A stretch of DNA of 34,939 bases from Silene noctiflora (taxonomy: Eukaryota > Streptophyta > Magnoliopsida > Caryophyllales > Caryophyllaceae): positions 245,264 to 280,202 of the forward strand of contig VHZZ01000144.1 in assembly GCA_009801015.1 (NCBI GenBank), read 5' to 3'. A model generated the notes under the pieces. The model worked only from the letters and a program-made list of their open reading frames with translations, did no database searches and was not told the origin of the DNA. Shown in pieces: positions 11,239-22,381 of this stretch (position 1 is its first letter; each line of letters begins with the position of its first letter). Position numbers and translations under genes: made by a program.

Positions 11239-11552
11239 TCAATAATCAATATGTACGTACAATAAGTGGATGATCGTAGACAATCTAGGGTATGTATAAC
11301 GAAGGTTCTTGATGATGTTTCTACTTCATTTATCCATGGGTCAAGTTGCTACTTTGTGCATTAAAATACCTCTGTGAATGAATAAAAAAAGGTACATAAA
11401 TGATGGGGCAGAGGGATTAGGATTAGTTTTGTGAAAGTAAAATAAAAAAAAAGATGATAAATGAAGAAGAAACATCATAAAGAACAGTCGTTATACGTAC
11501 ATTAGATTGTCTAAGATCATCAATTCATCGTACATACATATTGATTATTGAT
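11239..11552. repeat. fold-back with arms of about 97 bases
   Basis: Left arm 11239-11335 and right arm 11455-11552 are imperfect reverse complements: AATAATCAATATGTACGTAC on the left, GTACATACATATTGATTATT on the right, with an interior of about 119 bases. The left arm also matches block A at about 613-720 and 10045-10145 in direct orientation. It therefore appears to be built from an inverted copy of the cluster's own upstream DNA. Confidence 0.65.
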
Positions 11553-11561
11553 GGAGCAAGT

Positions 11562-12140
11562 AGCAACATGACCCTAAAAGTTTGCCCTTATGTGCAATTA
11601 GGGCATTAAACCCCTTTAGTTTCATTAGGTGCAAATTAGCCCCATTTGTTTTGATTATTGTGCAATTAACCTAATTAAAGACTTATCTTCATTTCCGCGT
11701 CAATTTAACTCCATTTTTCTTTAAAATTTACTTTAATGGTAAAACAGGAATTGTTTTAATGGTTCTAACTTTTTATTAATTGAAAACGGAGTATAAGATA
11801 AGAAAAATGATTTACTTAACATATGATTTAATATTTTCTCTTTATATAGTGATGTACTTTTTATAGGAGAGATTTTTATGAGAGAGATTTTTATGAGAGA
11901 TATTTTTAGACATATACAGACTATCTGAAGATCAATAGGAAAAAAATATTGTGATAAATAGTTTTATTTTTATTATTTATGTCATTTAAAAAAAAAAAAA
12001 CTAATTGAGGAAAAATGACAAATAAATGTTCGACTTAATTGCACATTAAGCAAAACGAATGGGACTAATTTGCACCTAATGAAACTTAAGGGACCTAATT
12101 GCACATAAGTCCAAACCTTTGGGGTACCGTGGTCGTATTT
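11562..12140. mobile_element. non-autonomous element with long terminal inverted repeats
   Basis: The arms, about 110 bases each (11562-11675 and 12030-12140), are imperfect reverse complements. Both contain TTATGTGCAATTAGG and TTTCATTAGGTGCAAATTAG when read inward. The interior is AT-rich without an ORF. Long TIRs suggest a Mutator-like or fold-back element. A target duplication was not resolved. Confidence 0.6.
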
Positions 12141-12241
12141 TAGTCGAAGTTAAATAACTGGGAAGGAGGGAGTATTAAACTACATAGGTTGTTTAACTAA
12201 ATGCCAACAAATTTCAGTTTAGTAACTTAATTTTAACTAGG

Positions 12242-12612
12242 CTATGTTTGGCATATCAGATCATTTCATCTAGCTAATTTTGTTAGGTAGCTTATTTTGA
12301 CCTATTTCTATTAGCTCTTTTATTTTGTAAATGTTGGGTAAATAGCATTTTAGCTGTCTAAAATGAATTTAAACTTGCTAAAAAAACTACTCTTAATAGC
12401 ACTTTTTTAAAAAAAAAAAAAAAAAAAAAGCAGTTTATCATATTTTGATTTCTCTTTTACCCTTGTTCATTAGCATAGTAATAATAATCATATCATTTTA
12501 ACATATTAGTTACTTTTCAACTAGTTTTACAAAACACTTTGTTAATCAGATAATTTACTTACTTTTAACTTTCAGCAACCTTTTTAGATTTTAGCTTGTT
12601 TGGTTTAAACTA
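12242..12612. mobile_element. MITE related to the pair at 22382-23134
   Basis: It starts CTATGTTTGGCATATCAG and ends TTAGCTTGTTTGGTTTAAAC, with internal TTAGGTAGCTTATTTTGACC and ATCATATCATTTTAA words shared with the tandem pair. The ends are roughly inverted. It is probably a non-autonomous hAT-like family, and this copy is quite diverged. Confidence 0.45.
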
Positions 12613-14160
12613 ATGAAATATGATAACTCTTCTATAAGGTTATTTTGTATAATAAAACCAGCCCAATATGGAGGCCACTCAGTACATGGCCATCCGCCAA
12701 TTTGATGTTCATGCCAATATCCGCCAGTTTCTCTCCACCACACCCTAAATCATCAATCTTCCTCGCCTACGTATTGCTTTCACAGCTTCTTCTGTGTCTG
12801 CCATTTCATTGCTCCTAAGCCCAAAGTAACTTGCGAGTATATATCTTATTTCAAATGGAACAAAAATCATAAGAAAGCATACCTCAAAATAAAGAAATCA
12901 CTTTTCAGAAGATAAGAAATAAAAAAAAAATTAAATCATATCTCAAATATAAGTTGTATAACTAGGCCATCTTTCGTAAATAACTCAAGTTCAAAAAAAA
13001 AAAAAAGGTGATGCAAGTCGAGGAAAGGAAGGATAGGAGATTAAGGGTGTGGGGAAGGGAGTTGGTGACGGAAAGTTGGCAGCCGATAATAGAGAATTGG
13101 TAGACATGGGTGCAACTGTGGGTTGAGGTGAACGTCAAAGTAACTAGATGCCCTGTAGGACATCTGGCTCCAACAAGGCTAGGAATCTCGACGTTAGGTG
13201 GGGGGAAGTGACTGGGAGTTACCGAGTCCAATCAATGGTGGCGACCACTGCGACCAGTGACCTTAAAGCTGTTGATGGCTGACAACATAGGTCAAAAGTC
13301 ATGGTGGTTCACATCATAATCCCCACCATGGTTTAATGGTGGTCATCGATGATGTTTGAGACTGATAAAGTTTGAGTAAATAAAAGATTGCGCAAATGTT
13401 ATTTTGCAACCGCTTTTCTTCAGTGGAGAATGAACATTCTCAATTGCCTATGTTTTTCTCATTGTTATGTATGTCTGCCAGTTTAGTTAGGTTGGTCCGT
13501 GTATGCTTTGTGAGATTTTCGGTTAATTTATGGGTGTGTGTGTCAACAATAATTACATTGGATTGAGGAGTTTCGGAATTTGGGTCATATTCATGCACAC
13601 GCTAAATCAAATTGAAACACATAATTCAAATCAGATCAGTTTTACGTAATCTACTTTTCATCTTCAACTAAGACCATATAGAGAAACTAAAAAAAAAAAA
13701 AAAAGAACAAATAGAAAATCTAACCTTTCTTTGAACCAAGTGTGTAAACTCTTCTAGCTTCTTTGATAGCGCTGCTGCTCTTCACTTTTATTGAACAATG
13801 CAACTCAACAATATTTTGGCACACAGCTCTTTGACAGGCCTGAACAAGCTTTTGCTAGAAGTAAACATCAAGCTTCGGCAACTGTTGCCCCCCAAACCCT
13901 TGCACTTTTACAAGCAAAAGCAAACCGTAGACCCTAACTTTATGTCCCAATACTCATTACAAGCTAAAGCATGCCTGAACACCTGCATAAAAATTAAAAT
14001 ATATCAAGTTGATAATATGTCGAAAGGAGAGGTATCAGGAACAGAAAATGATACATAAAATGGGACAGAAGGAAGATCTACTCTCTTACAAGCCGTCTTT
14101 GCCTAAGTCCTTCAACTAATAATGTATTCCATTAGTACTACTTAAAATTAAACAAATCTT
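12613..14160. other. gene-free stretch, nothing identified
   Basis: It is richer in G and C around 13020-13330 than its surroundings, but no frame carries recognisable domains. The ORFs at 12962-13231 (-) and 13798-14058 (+) are unsupported. A minus-strand segment near 13870-13990 with an acceptor-like TTTATGCAG could be an exon fragment, but I cannot name it. Confidence 0.4.
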
Positions 14161-14380
14161 CTGATATACTCTGTATTAAGCTGAACAAAATTTTACATTG
14201 GGATCAATATTTGTAAGAAGAAAAAAGTGGAATGTCAATATTGTTTGACACTCGTGGTGAAATAGAGACAATAAAAAAGTCTGAGATAGTATCATTTTGA
14301 ACATTATGATATTAGATCGCCTAAATGAAGGAAAAGATGCATTCCCCTTTTTGTCATTACTTCAAATGCATAATTTTTTG

Positions 14381-14389
14381 TTATTGCAG
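14381..14389 (+). promoter_or_regulatory. probable 3' splice site of a 5'UTR intron, gene 2
   Basis: TTATTGCAG occupies the same relative place as in gene 1, 59 bases before the ATG. It is followed by leader sequence shared with gene 1 (AAGTAGAACA, ACGTTACAAG). Confidence 0.4.
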
Positions 14390-14448
14390 AAGAAGTTACC
14401 ATAAACCATCAAAGTAGAACACAAGTTTACGTTACAAGATTGCAAAGA

Positions 14449-17400
14449 ATGAGTGATATATATGGCTCTATCCAGCTGATTCAATTCTTAGCTCCGCTGG
14501 TTAAAAGCAGAATTTCCCTGTACGCTAGTCTCAAAGACGATATAAATGCCATAATGATTGAATTGCGGAATATCTCGGGTTATCTAATAAATGCTGAAGT
14601 CAGAGCCGAGGGAGATGATGGGGCAAAAGATTGGGTGAGCCGAGTAAGAGAAATGGCTTTTGACATAGAGGACGCCATTGAACGATATCAACTATTGCTG
14701 AAAGGAAGCAAACGTTCCAAGATCAAACATTTTATATTAGGAGATATCAACGATATGGCATCTATGATAAAATCCTTGCGTGCAAGTGCAACAGGTATTG
14801 CTGGAGCAGGGGACCGATTCAGATTTACAAGTCATAAGGGCACTCAGCAAGGTCAATTCAACAATCAAGGCATAACTATGACTTTGAATAACCAAACTAT
14901 GACATCGGGTTATGAAGTTGTTGTAGACGATACTGCTAAAAGAGAAATCATCAATTTACTAAACTTAAAAAATGGTACGAAGACGCCCACAACAGTAGCA
15001 GTGGTTGGCATGAGAGGACTAGGAAAAACGACTGTTGTTGAAAGTGTTTACTATGACAACACCATAAGGTCTCAATTTAGTCTTCGTGCCTGGATTCGCA
15101 TGTCTGAATGCAGACAGCAAGATGCAATTATAAGGAGCATGATTGTGCAGTTTTCTAATAAAAGAATTGTAGTTGACGACATGGATGAAAGGTCCTTACT
15201 ACCTCAACTTCAAAAATATATACAAGGGAAAAGGTAACATATTTCGACACTCAATAGATAACTCTTTGATTGGGTACAAATTGCGGATGTGGGGTGGGAC
15301 ATTCTGCTGCCAAACCTTTCCTATATGGGAAAGGTGCAGAGGTGGGGTGGGATATCCTGCTGGCAAACCTTTCCAATATAGGAAAAAATTTTAACTTTTC
15401 TTTTAGGCAGCTGCCGATGCCACGGTAGAAAAACTAATGCCATGGATACATAAGTAAGAGAGCCATATAACTAAGAAATTAAATGTCATCCACTTCTTAG
15501 AACTTCCCGTGGCACAGCATATAGGGATGTGGAGTTATGTACTGCCTAAATTAAGAGTAAAAATGGATTCTTTTGTTTCAATATAGTCTAATATAAACAC
15601 ATGTACTTTCAGAAGAAAAAGATGCACTGATATGAGAAACAGTTCCTTTAAGCACTCATATGATACGTTATAACTATGATAAGTCTCCACATAATTATAG
15701 GGTATAACACTGACCAACTGTTCATACAAGGAAAGTTATATCCCTCTCCTTTCATTTATCTACAAATAGGAAAGCGTAAACAATTTCCATAATTGAGGAA
15801 CAACAGAAATACGACATTACATGATTACATGCCTAGAAATGGCAATGGATCTTAGATACTGTCCCAATCCAACGGGTCAGATCTGAATCGCACTTTTCAT
15901 TTATCCTACATCTCTTTCATTTCTTTCTTCTAAGTTCTATCACACTTTCCATTTCCTTGAACTGTTTTAATAGAGTGATAAGCATTTATACAAACAATAT
16001 AGATTTCAATAAGGATCGTAACACATTATAAATTTATAACTAGACATATGGGTACGAAGAAATGAGTGTGAGAGATGAACTTAGGACTTCCCATGGAGGA
16101 GAAGAGGAGACCGTGAGTAAGTTTAAAGGAAGCTAAGAGCAAAATGGCTAGCAGTAAAATGAGTACGAGAAGGACTTTTAAGAGAAGCCGGAAAACTACG
16201 TTTTTCCCTATGAAAAGCACAATTGTAGATTTGTAGTGGACTAATGGTTTTGGAACAGTTCAAAGAATAAGGTAGGCGTTTTTAAAAATTTATTATAAAG
16301 GTAAGAGTATTGAAAAATAATATTACAAAAGTTACGAATTATCGATTTTTCCTTAATGAACATATGGACTCTTGAACAGAGAAACCGACTGCATATTGTT
16401 GCTTCTTGAAATCATGCATAAACTGATGTGGAATATCTATTTTCATAGGATCTATGGCACAATTGACTTCATTTTGTACCTTCTAATACCATCAGTTATA
16501 TATTTCTGAACCTTATAAAGTAACTAAATTGGAGAAAATTTCTCTCAGGTACATGGTTGTATTCGACAATGCTCAACAAGGGGACACAGATCTGATAAAA
16601 CACGTCAAAGGGTTGTTAGATACGAATAATAAAAAAAGCAAAATATTAATAACTACACGTTATGAGAATGTAGCTCATGCATGGTTAAAAGGATTAAGTA
16701 ATGGGTTGTACAAACTCAAACCTTTACCTTCAGACAAGGCTTGGGAGCTTTTCTGCAAAAAGACTTTTCATGATTCTGTAAGTTGTCCTTCACGATTGCA
16801 TGATTTGGCTCGTGGGATAGTAAAAAAATGTGGAGGATTACCTCCTGCGATAACTTCAGTTGGTAACCTTTTATCCAACAGGGACAATGACGAGAAAGAA
16901 TGGAGTAAGGTACATCAAAATCTTAAGTTTTACTTGCATTCAAATCGCGAACTATCAGGAATAAACAAAACCTTAATGCAGAGTTATTATGATTTGCCCT
17001 TTCACCTCAGACCGTGCTTTTTATACTTTGGGTTGTTTTCAAAAGGGTACCCCATTAGGCGAATGAGACTACTTAGACTATGGGTAGCAGAGGGTTTCAT
17101 AAGAGAATCTCTAGGCGATTTAACGCTTGAAGAAGTAGCAGAAGAATATATGAATGAGCTGATCGATATGAGCATGGTTGAAGTTAAATCTAGAGATCCA
17201 TCAGGAAAAGTTAAAACTTTAGGTGTAGTAAGCAAATTCTTACATGAGATGATTTTATCGAAGTTGCATGAGTTGAGCTTTTGCAAAATTCTTTCCAAGA
17301 AACGTTCTTTTGGAAAAGACACATCTAGGCGTTTATCCATTTACAAGGCTCACAAGTCCCATGCAATTGAATTGGACAATATTTCAAAAAATCCATCGAG

Positions 17401-18535
17401 CATTCGAAGTCTTTTCTTACAAGATGTAGAACAAGCAATCATGGTTAAGGTTTTCAATAACACATTCTTGGAGAGCATAAAATTGTTGAAAGTTCTTGAT
17501 CTGTTCAATGCTCCTATAAATTCTATTCCCAAAAAAATAGGTATTCTACTCAACTTACGCTACTTAAGTTTGAGAGGCACGCGAGTTTCAAGGATTCCAA
17601 AAAGCATCGGTAAGCTTGAGAACCTCCAAACATTGGATTTGAAACACACCTTGATTACTGAACTCCCCAAACAAGTTATCAACCTTCACAATCTGCGACA
17701 TCTTCTTGGATACTATTATGAGTATAATATGTTTGTCGAAGCCCACTGTATGAAAATTAACGGAATGAGGATACCTGAAGGGTTACTGGGAAAATGCTTA
17801 CAACTACAAAAACTTGCGTTTTTGGATTTGAATGTTGGACATAGGAATTGGGTGACGGAGTTGACAAACCTAACCCAATTAAGAAAGTTGGGAATCATAG
17901 GGCTCAAGTTGTCTGAAGGAAATGCTATGTGTTCTCTAATTGATAAAATGCAACAACTTCAAGCGTTAAATGTATTCTCAAAAAGTAAAAGTGAGAGTAT
18001 CGATTTGATGAATGTCAAGTCTCCTCCTCGATTGCTTAAACGATTATACTTAAGTGGACCTTTACTCTCATTTCCTATTTGGATTTGTCAGCTCGAAAGC
18101 CTTGTTAAAATTCGTTTAAGGTGGTCAAATCTAACCATCGATCCTCTTGTGTCCTTAGAGTTATTACCTAATCTTGCGGAGCTTCAATTGTTAGAGGGAT
18201 TTATTGGGGAGCACCTAAAAGTTGCAAGTCGTGGATTTCAGAAGCTTAAGGTACTACATCTCTTAGATTTGCATCCTCTCAAGTCCTTGTCTATAGCAAA
18301 AGGAGCTTTACCTCTTCTCTCAGAGTTGTCAATAGGACAAAGCAATAATTTGGAAGTACCCTGCGACATCAAGTACCTTTCCACTCTAAAAACACTAAAC
18401 TTCTATGATATGCCATCACAATTCACTAACCTCATTCTACCAGGAAAATCCCGTCACTACATCATCAAGCATGTGCCTAAGGTCTGTCTTCATGACAAAC
18501 ACCCCAGTGGCAGTTGGCAAAAAAACACTCTTTGA
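14449..18535 (+). CDS. CC-NB-ARC-LRR disease-resistance protein, RPM1-like (NLR gene 2)
   Basis: Exons 14449-15233 and 16549-18535 give about 923 residues; the intron 15234-16548 splits Arg262. The start was chosen by alignment with MGDIYG of gene 1. An in-frame ATG three codons upstream (14440) is an equal alternative. Coiled coil with EDAIE at 74-78. P-loop GMRGLGKTT at 187-195 with Lys193. Kinase-2 VVFDNA with Asp268 but Asn at the second acidic position and no Trp. RNBS-B ILITTRYENVA, GLPP at 358-361, CFLYFGLFS as RNBS-D, and LHE (493-495) at the MHD place. LRRs follow. A polar Gln/Asn-rich linker precedes the NB-ARC, as in gene 3 but shorter in gene 1. The C-terminus (SWQKNTL) differs from that of genes 1 and 3. 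It is a probable cytoplasmic or membrane-associated immune receptor; the trigger is unknown. Confidence 0.93.
15234..16548 (+). other. intron of NLR gene 2
   Basis: The 1,315-base intron runs from GTAACATATTTC to TTTCTCTCAG. Its 5' end matches the gene 1 intron and its 3' end matches the gene 3 intron (TTTTGTACCTTCTA). It holds a two-copy tandem of 53-base period at about 15288-15393 (GTGGGGTGGGA...CAAACCTTTCC). The ORFs at 15173-15394, 15535-15729 and 16026-16220 are chance. Confidence 0.85.
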
Positions 18536-19480
18536 AGATCGAGGGTCTTATTCTCAATCATCATTACTCCCTTCGTTCCAGTAAATTAGCTTTGTTTGAA
18601 ACCCCCTTACAAGAAAAAGCAATACATAAATATTGATCGAGACAGTAGGAGTAGAAAGGTGACAAAATCTTGCATATCTTGCAATGCTGTAAGCAGAAGT
18701 ATAGTTATAATTATATTCTTTTACTTTAACTCTACAACATTCTCCATTATTTTCGTTGTATATTGTGTTCACTTTCCTTTGACTTTGGCTATGTATATAA
18801 TTTGCTTTCTTGCAATTGTAACAAAAGAATAATGCTCCTGTATCCTTATCAAAGTCTATTTTCATAAAAAAGTAAGTTTTAAAATGTTGATTGATGTAAT
18901 ATTTTGATTTATGTATACGACGAAGAAAAGAGGGAATATCATTCCTTTTGCTAGCCCCTTGTTATTTCTTTTTTCATTATCATTGTACATCCTATTTCAT
19001 TTAGTATAACCTCTCACAATGATGCATCAAGAAAATGGTTATTGGTTTATTCAATTTGTGTTTAGCATATGTCAAACAAATTGAGTACACTATTATCGTC
19101 TAATATGTAAAGTGATAACTCAATTACGACATTTGTGAAATATATAGGGACATAGCACAAATAATACTCCGTATTATACAATTGGTTGTACAAGAGCATT
19201 GTACAACCGTACCGTAACCAATTTAACCGAGCTTATGTGTATTTTTTTCGAGCTTTTATAATCTTTGATTTACATTTTAATGTTTTGATGTCAAAAATTA
19301 AAATCTAATTAAGTGCAAATATATTACTTTTGAGTTTCATTATAATTTTTTAAGTTTAGTATTTTTATAATGGAGCTCAGGTTCTTTCAAATAAAGCCCG
19401 TGATCAAATAAAGCCCGTGATCTGTAGGTCTAAGCTCAAGTAAACACATTATAAAGCTTAGGTTCTATTCTATACAACCA
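18536..19480. other. spacer behind gene 2
   Basis: It does not share the 3' flank found behind genes 1 and 3. A small Stowaway-like MITE lies at 18564-18656. The two overlapping opposite ORFs at 18554-18865 are not credible. The rest is AT-rich, with a short direct repeat of AAATAAAGCCCGTGATC at about 19391-19422. Confidence 0.5.
18564..18656. mobile_element. small Stowaway-like MITE
   Basis: It starts TACTCCCTTCGTTCC and ends GAGACAGTAGGAGTA, imperfect inverted ends of the Stowaway type, about 93 bases with a short AT-rich interior. Confidence 0.45.
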
Positions 19481-19761
19481 GTACAACTAGTAGTATAGTT
19501 TACTTAGTTGATATTGTTTGATAATGAATAATTTCAAATAGAGACAATATAAATGAGACGGTGAGGTATCGTTTAGAAATTAGAACATTATTTTAGTTGG
19601 TCAAATAAATGAGAAATTGCATTGACCTCTTTGTCAATATATTTAAACCGTGATGCAGATTATCTGTTACTGCAAATGAGGTTACCCACTTGCCACAATA
19701 CATACATTTAATACATTAAAGTAGAACATACACAAGATGTCTACGTTACAAGATATTAGGA

Positions 19762-20476
19762 ACTGGTGATATATATGGCGCAACTCAGGTTGTTCTTCAA
19801 ACATTAGGTGCGCTGGTAAGTGCTGAAGTTTCCTTGCACTCTGATCTCAGAAATGATGTAAATGCCATACAGAATGAATTGTAGAACATCTTGTGTTAGC
19901 TAATTACTGTGGAAGAGAGAGCCGAAGGAAATGACGCAGCCAAAGAGTGGGCAAGATAAATTAGAGTGTTGGCTAATAGCATCAAGAATGACATTGAATG
20001 ATATCAAGTCATCAACTATACCTCAAAGAAAGTGTATTTTATAAGGCCAAACATTACATTCTTACAGAGCATTGCTTTGCTGAAAGTTTTTTTATCTGTT
20101 TAATGCTCCTATAGATTATATTCCCGAAGAAGTAGGTATGCTACTATATAAGGTTGAGAAACATATAAGATTCAAGGCTTTCGAGGACCATAGCTAAGCT
20201 AGAGAATCTCCTAGACATTACATTTGAAACAAAACTTTATTACTGAACTGACAAAGAATGTACCCAACTTCATAGCTGCAACATCTTCTTGGATCTACTA
20301 TAAGCATCACAGTTTTTTTTTTTGGATGCTGACATCATGAATATCATCAACGGGGTGAGCATACCGGAAGGAAAAAATAGGGGAAATGCTAGAACACAGA
20401 AACTTCCATTTTTGGATTTGAATGTTGGGACATAGAAATTGGCGATGGAAAAGAAACCTGACGCAATTATGAGAAG
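19762..20476 (+). pseudogene. NLR pseudogene with NB-ARC deleted
   Basis: This copy is closest to gene 1. The start codon is ACT instead of ATG (19762-19764). Stops replace a Gln codon (TAG, 19882-19884) and Arg codons (TAA, 19956-19958; TGA, 19999-20001). After about 290 bases of coiled-coil coding sequence it jumps at 20058-20064 (ATTCTTA, present near both breakpoints in gene 1) directly into LRR sequence, losing P-loop, intron, kinase-2 and GLPL. The LRR part has more shifts. It ends at about 20476 (CAATTATGAGAAGG) and runs straight into block B, so the last LRRs and 3'UTR are also deleted. Upstream, 19480-19760 matches the gene 1 and gene 2 leaders, with the leader splice AG changed to AA. 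Not functional as an NLR. Confidence 0.9.
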
Positions 20477-21540
20477 GGGGCACTTCGGGAAAAAATACAA
20501 ACTATATATCAAAAAATTCTTAATCCCCATTCGTTTGTGTTCTTGTCAATCAAACAAGATACCACTATTCTATTCCTCACGAATTGCAACTATTTATAAT
20601 GGTAAATTGGTAATGACCAATCTACAAATGTATGTAGACAAATCAAAGAGGAAAAGAAATACCTGATCCCAACAACAGCAGGATAACAATGAACCATTTA
20701 GCTATCTTTTGTGCCATTGACCTCAAAACCTGGCAACTTCTGTAATCTGTACAACCCGTGTATATTTCCAGAGCCAGTCCTACCAAATCAGTGAACACAC
20801 AGTGAACTTGAGAATCGAAATGCCAGCTGGTGAGACACAACAGGGTTACGAACTTATTGTATGCGTGAAACGTGACAAATTAAGCACGTACATAGTGCAT
20901 TATCTGACATGATGGAGGGTTAATTTGCATAGCTTCTCCGGTGCAAATATTTGAGTAAGGCCATTTTACACATGTATTTGCGTATAACCATTTAAATAAT
21001 ACCAAAATATCCTCCAAAAGCTAGTTTTAGCAACTTCCATAAGTTGCATTACGGGCATAACCGTCTTCATACCGTGGTTTTACATTGTCAAACCATTTTA
21101 CACATATCCGCGAGTGTATCCATATCTTGAGTATGGCAGGATTGCATCATTTGATGGCACATAATACAACAACTTGGCCTAATCAATAAACTATACGCAA
21201 CTAATCTTCATCAGTTCATCAAATTAGTAATCACATAACTATCTACAACAACTAATCTTCATCAAATCAGTAATCAATTATGAAGAACTACGATATCAAT
21301 TAATCATATAAAATAATGAGAAAATCAAGAAAACAGCAATAAAAACAAGAAAATGAAAATTAAGTAATTAATCACTGAACTAAATTAGGGTTTGAGTAAT
21401 TGGGAATTTACGTCAAACAAACAAAAAAATCAATCAATTAACACTTATAAATCGACAAATTGACAAATAATCTAATAGCAATTAGTCTAAAAATTGAGAA
21501 TTTGAGATTAGGGAAAAAATTAAAATCTTACGATTGAGAT
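20462..21540 (+). repeat. segmental duplication block B, copy 2
   Basis: This is the second copy of 6795-7870, here joined to the pseudogene. ORFs on either strand (20270-20530, 20439-20666, 20643-20840) are not shared intact with copy 1 and are rejected as genes. Confidence 0.75.
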
Positions 21541-21638
21541 TGAGCATTGGTGGTCGGCCGGCGTCGATGGCTGAGCATGAACAATTGAACATATCGCCAT
21601 AGAGCTCCGAAGGGCTCAGAAAAGACAGTCATATTATG

Positions 21639-22182
21639 TAGGGGTGATCAAAACCGGATATCCGATACGGTTTTAGAAACCGTATCGGATATCCGGTTTT
21701 TTAAATCTCCTTTTTTAGTATCCTTATCCGATACGGTTTTTCCGTATATACGGAAACTGTATATCCGGTTTTTCCGTATATCCGGAAACCGTATATCCGG
21801 TATCCGGTTTTCAGCCTCACTTATGTAATTTAATATTTTTTTTTCTTTTATATGTGTGATTGTTAGTTTTTTTTAGCAACTTAAAAGTATTTTAAAAAGT
21901 TATAAGAGTAAATAACATATAAAGTTAATACTAATAAGGTTTAATCACCAAGATGTTGGTTATTTTGTGATTTATATATATATTTTAATATTTTATTCTA
22001 GAAAAAAGGCAACCGTATCGGATACCGTATATCCGGTTTCATATTTTGCCGATCCTTATCCGATACGGTTTTTAAAGAACCGTATCGGATATCCGGAAAT
22101 TCGTATCGGATATCCGGAAATTCGTATAATTAAATTCGTATAGCGTATCGGATACGTATAATAAAACTGTATCGTATAACTA
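21639..22182. mobile_element. non-autonomous hAT-like element with GATATCC palindrome arrays
   Basis: It begins TAGGGGTGATCAAAACC, the usual look of plant hAT ends, and ends CGTATAACTA. It is flanked by exact 8-base direct repeats ATATTATG (21631-21638 and 22183-22190), the target duplication size of hAT. Two dense clusters of CCGGATATCCG / CCGATACGG / CCGTATC words (about 21650-21805 and 22010-22180) flank an AT-rich core without any transposase frame. The ORF at 22056-22298 (-) merely reads through the repeats. Terminal inverted repeats beyond the TAG...CTA ends are weak. Confidence 0.75.
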
Positions 22183-22190
22183 ATATTATG

Positions 22191-22381
22191 AGTCGGGCTC
22201 GGGTGAAAGTTGATCCGATCCGAATGACTTGATTCGATAAGGCTAGTAGAGACCTGGCTCAAAATGTGAATTGACCGATTTGAATTTGAGTGACCCAAAG
22301 TTGACCCGACTCAGAGTGACCATACCCATAAATGATCCACCCAAAATCAATCGAAATGACCCGCACTTACTAGTATTATAA
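22191..22381. repeat. TGACCC / GATCCGA-type degenerate repeats
   Basis: Many imperfect TGACC, GACCCGA and GATCCGA words occur between the hAT-like element and the MITE pair. They resemble subterminal arrays of another element. No ends were resolved. Confidence 0.35.

Larger units (their letters stand above)
11197..12175. mobile_element. nested repeat island bounded by Stowaway-like ends
   Basis: It begins TACTCCCACCATTTTT and ends GGAAGGAGGGAGTA, an inverted pair typical of Stowaway ends. Inside sit a fold-back (11239-11552) and a long-TIR element (11562-12140). The pairing of the outer ends is an inference; they could belong to two elements. Confidence 0.35.

Noticed and set aside
12962..13231. 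Minus-strand ORF of 89 codons
   Set aside because: It is Ser/Thr-rich with a Phe run from a poly-A stretch, with no domain and no conservation within the window.
13798..14058. ORF upstream of gene 2, and possible exon on the opposite strand
   Set aside because: No family resemblance; alternative frames look equally open for short distances.
21650..22180. Regularly repeated GATATCCG words considered as a CRISPR-like or satellite array
   Set aside because: Spacing is irregular, the repeats are palindromic, and the whole is bounded by an 8-base target duplication in a plant genome.
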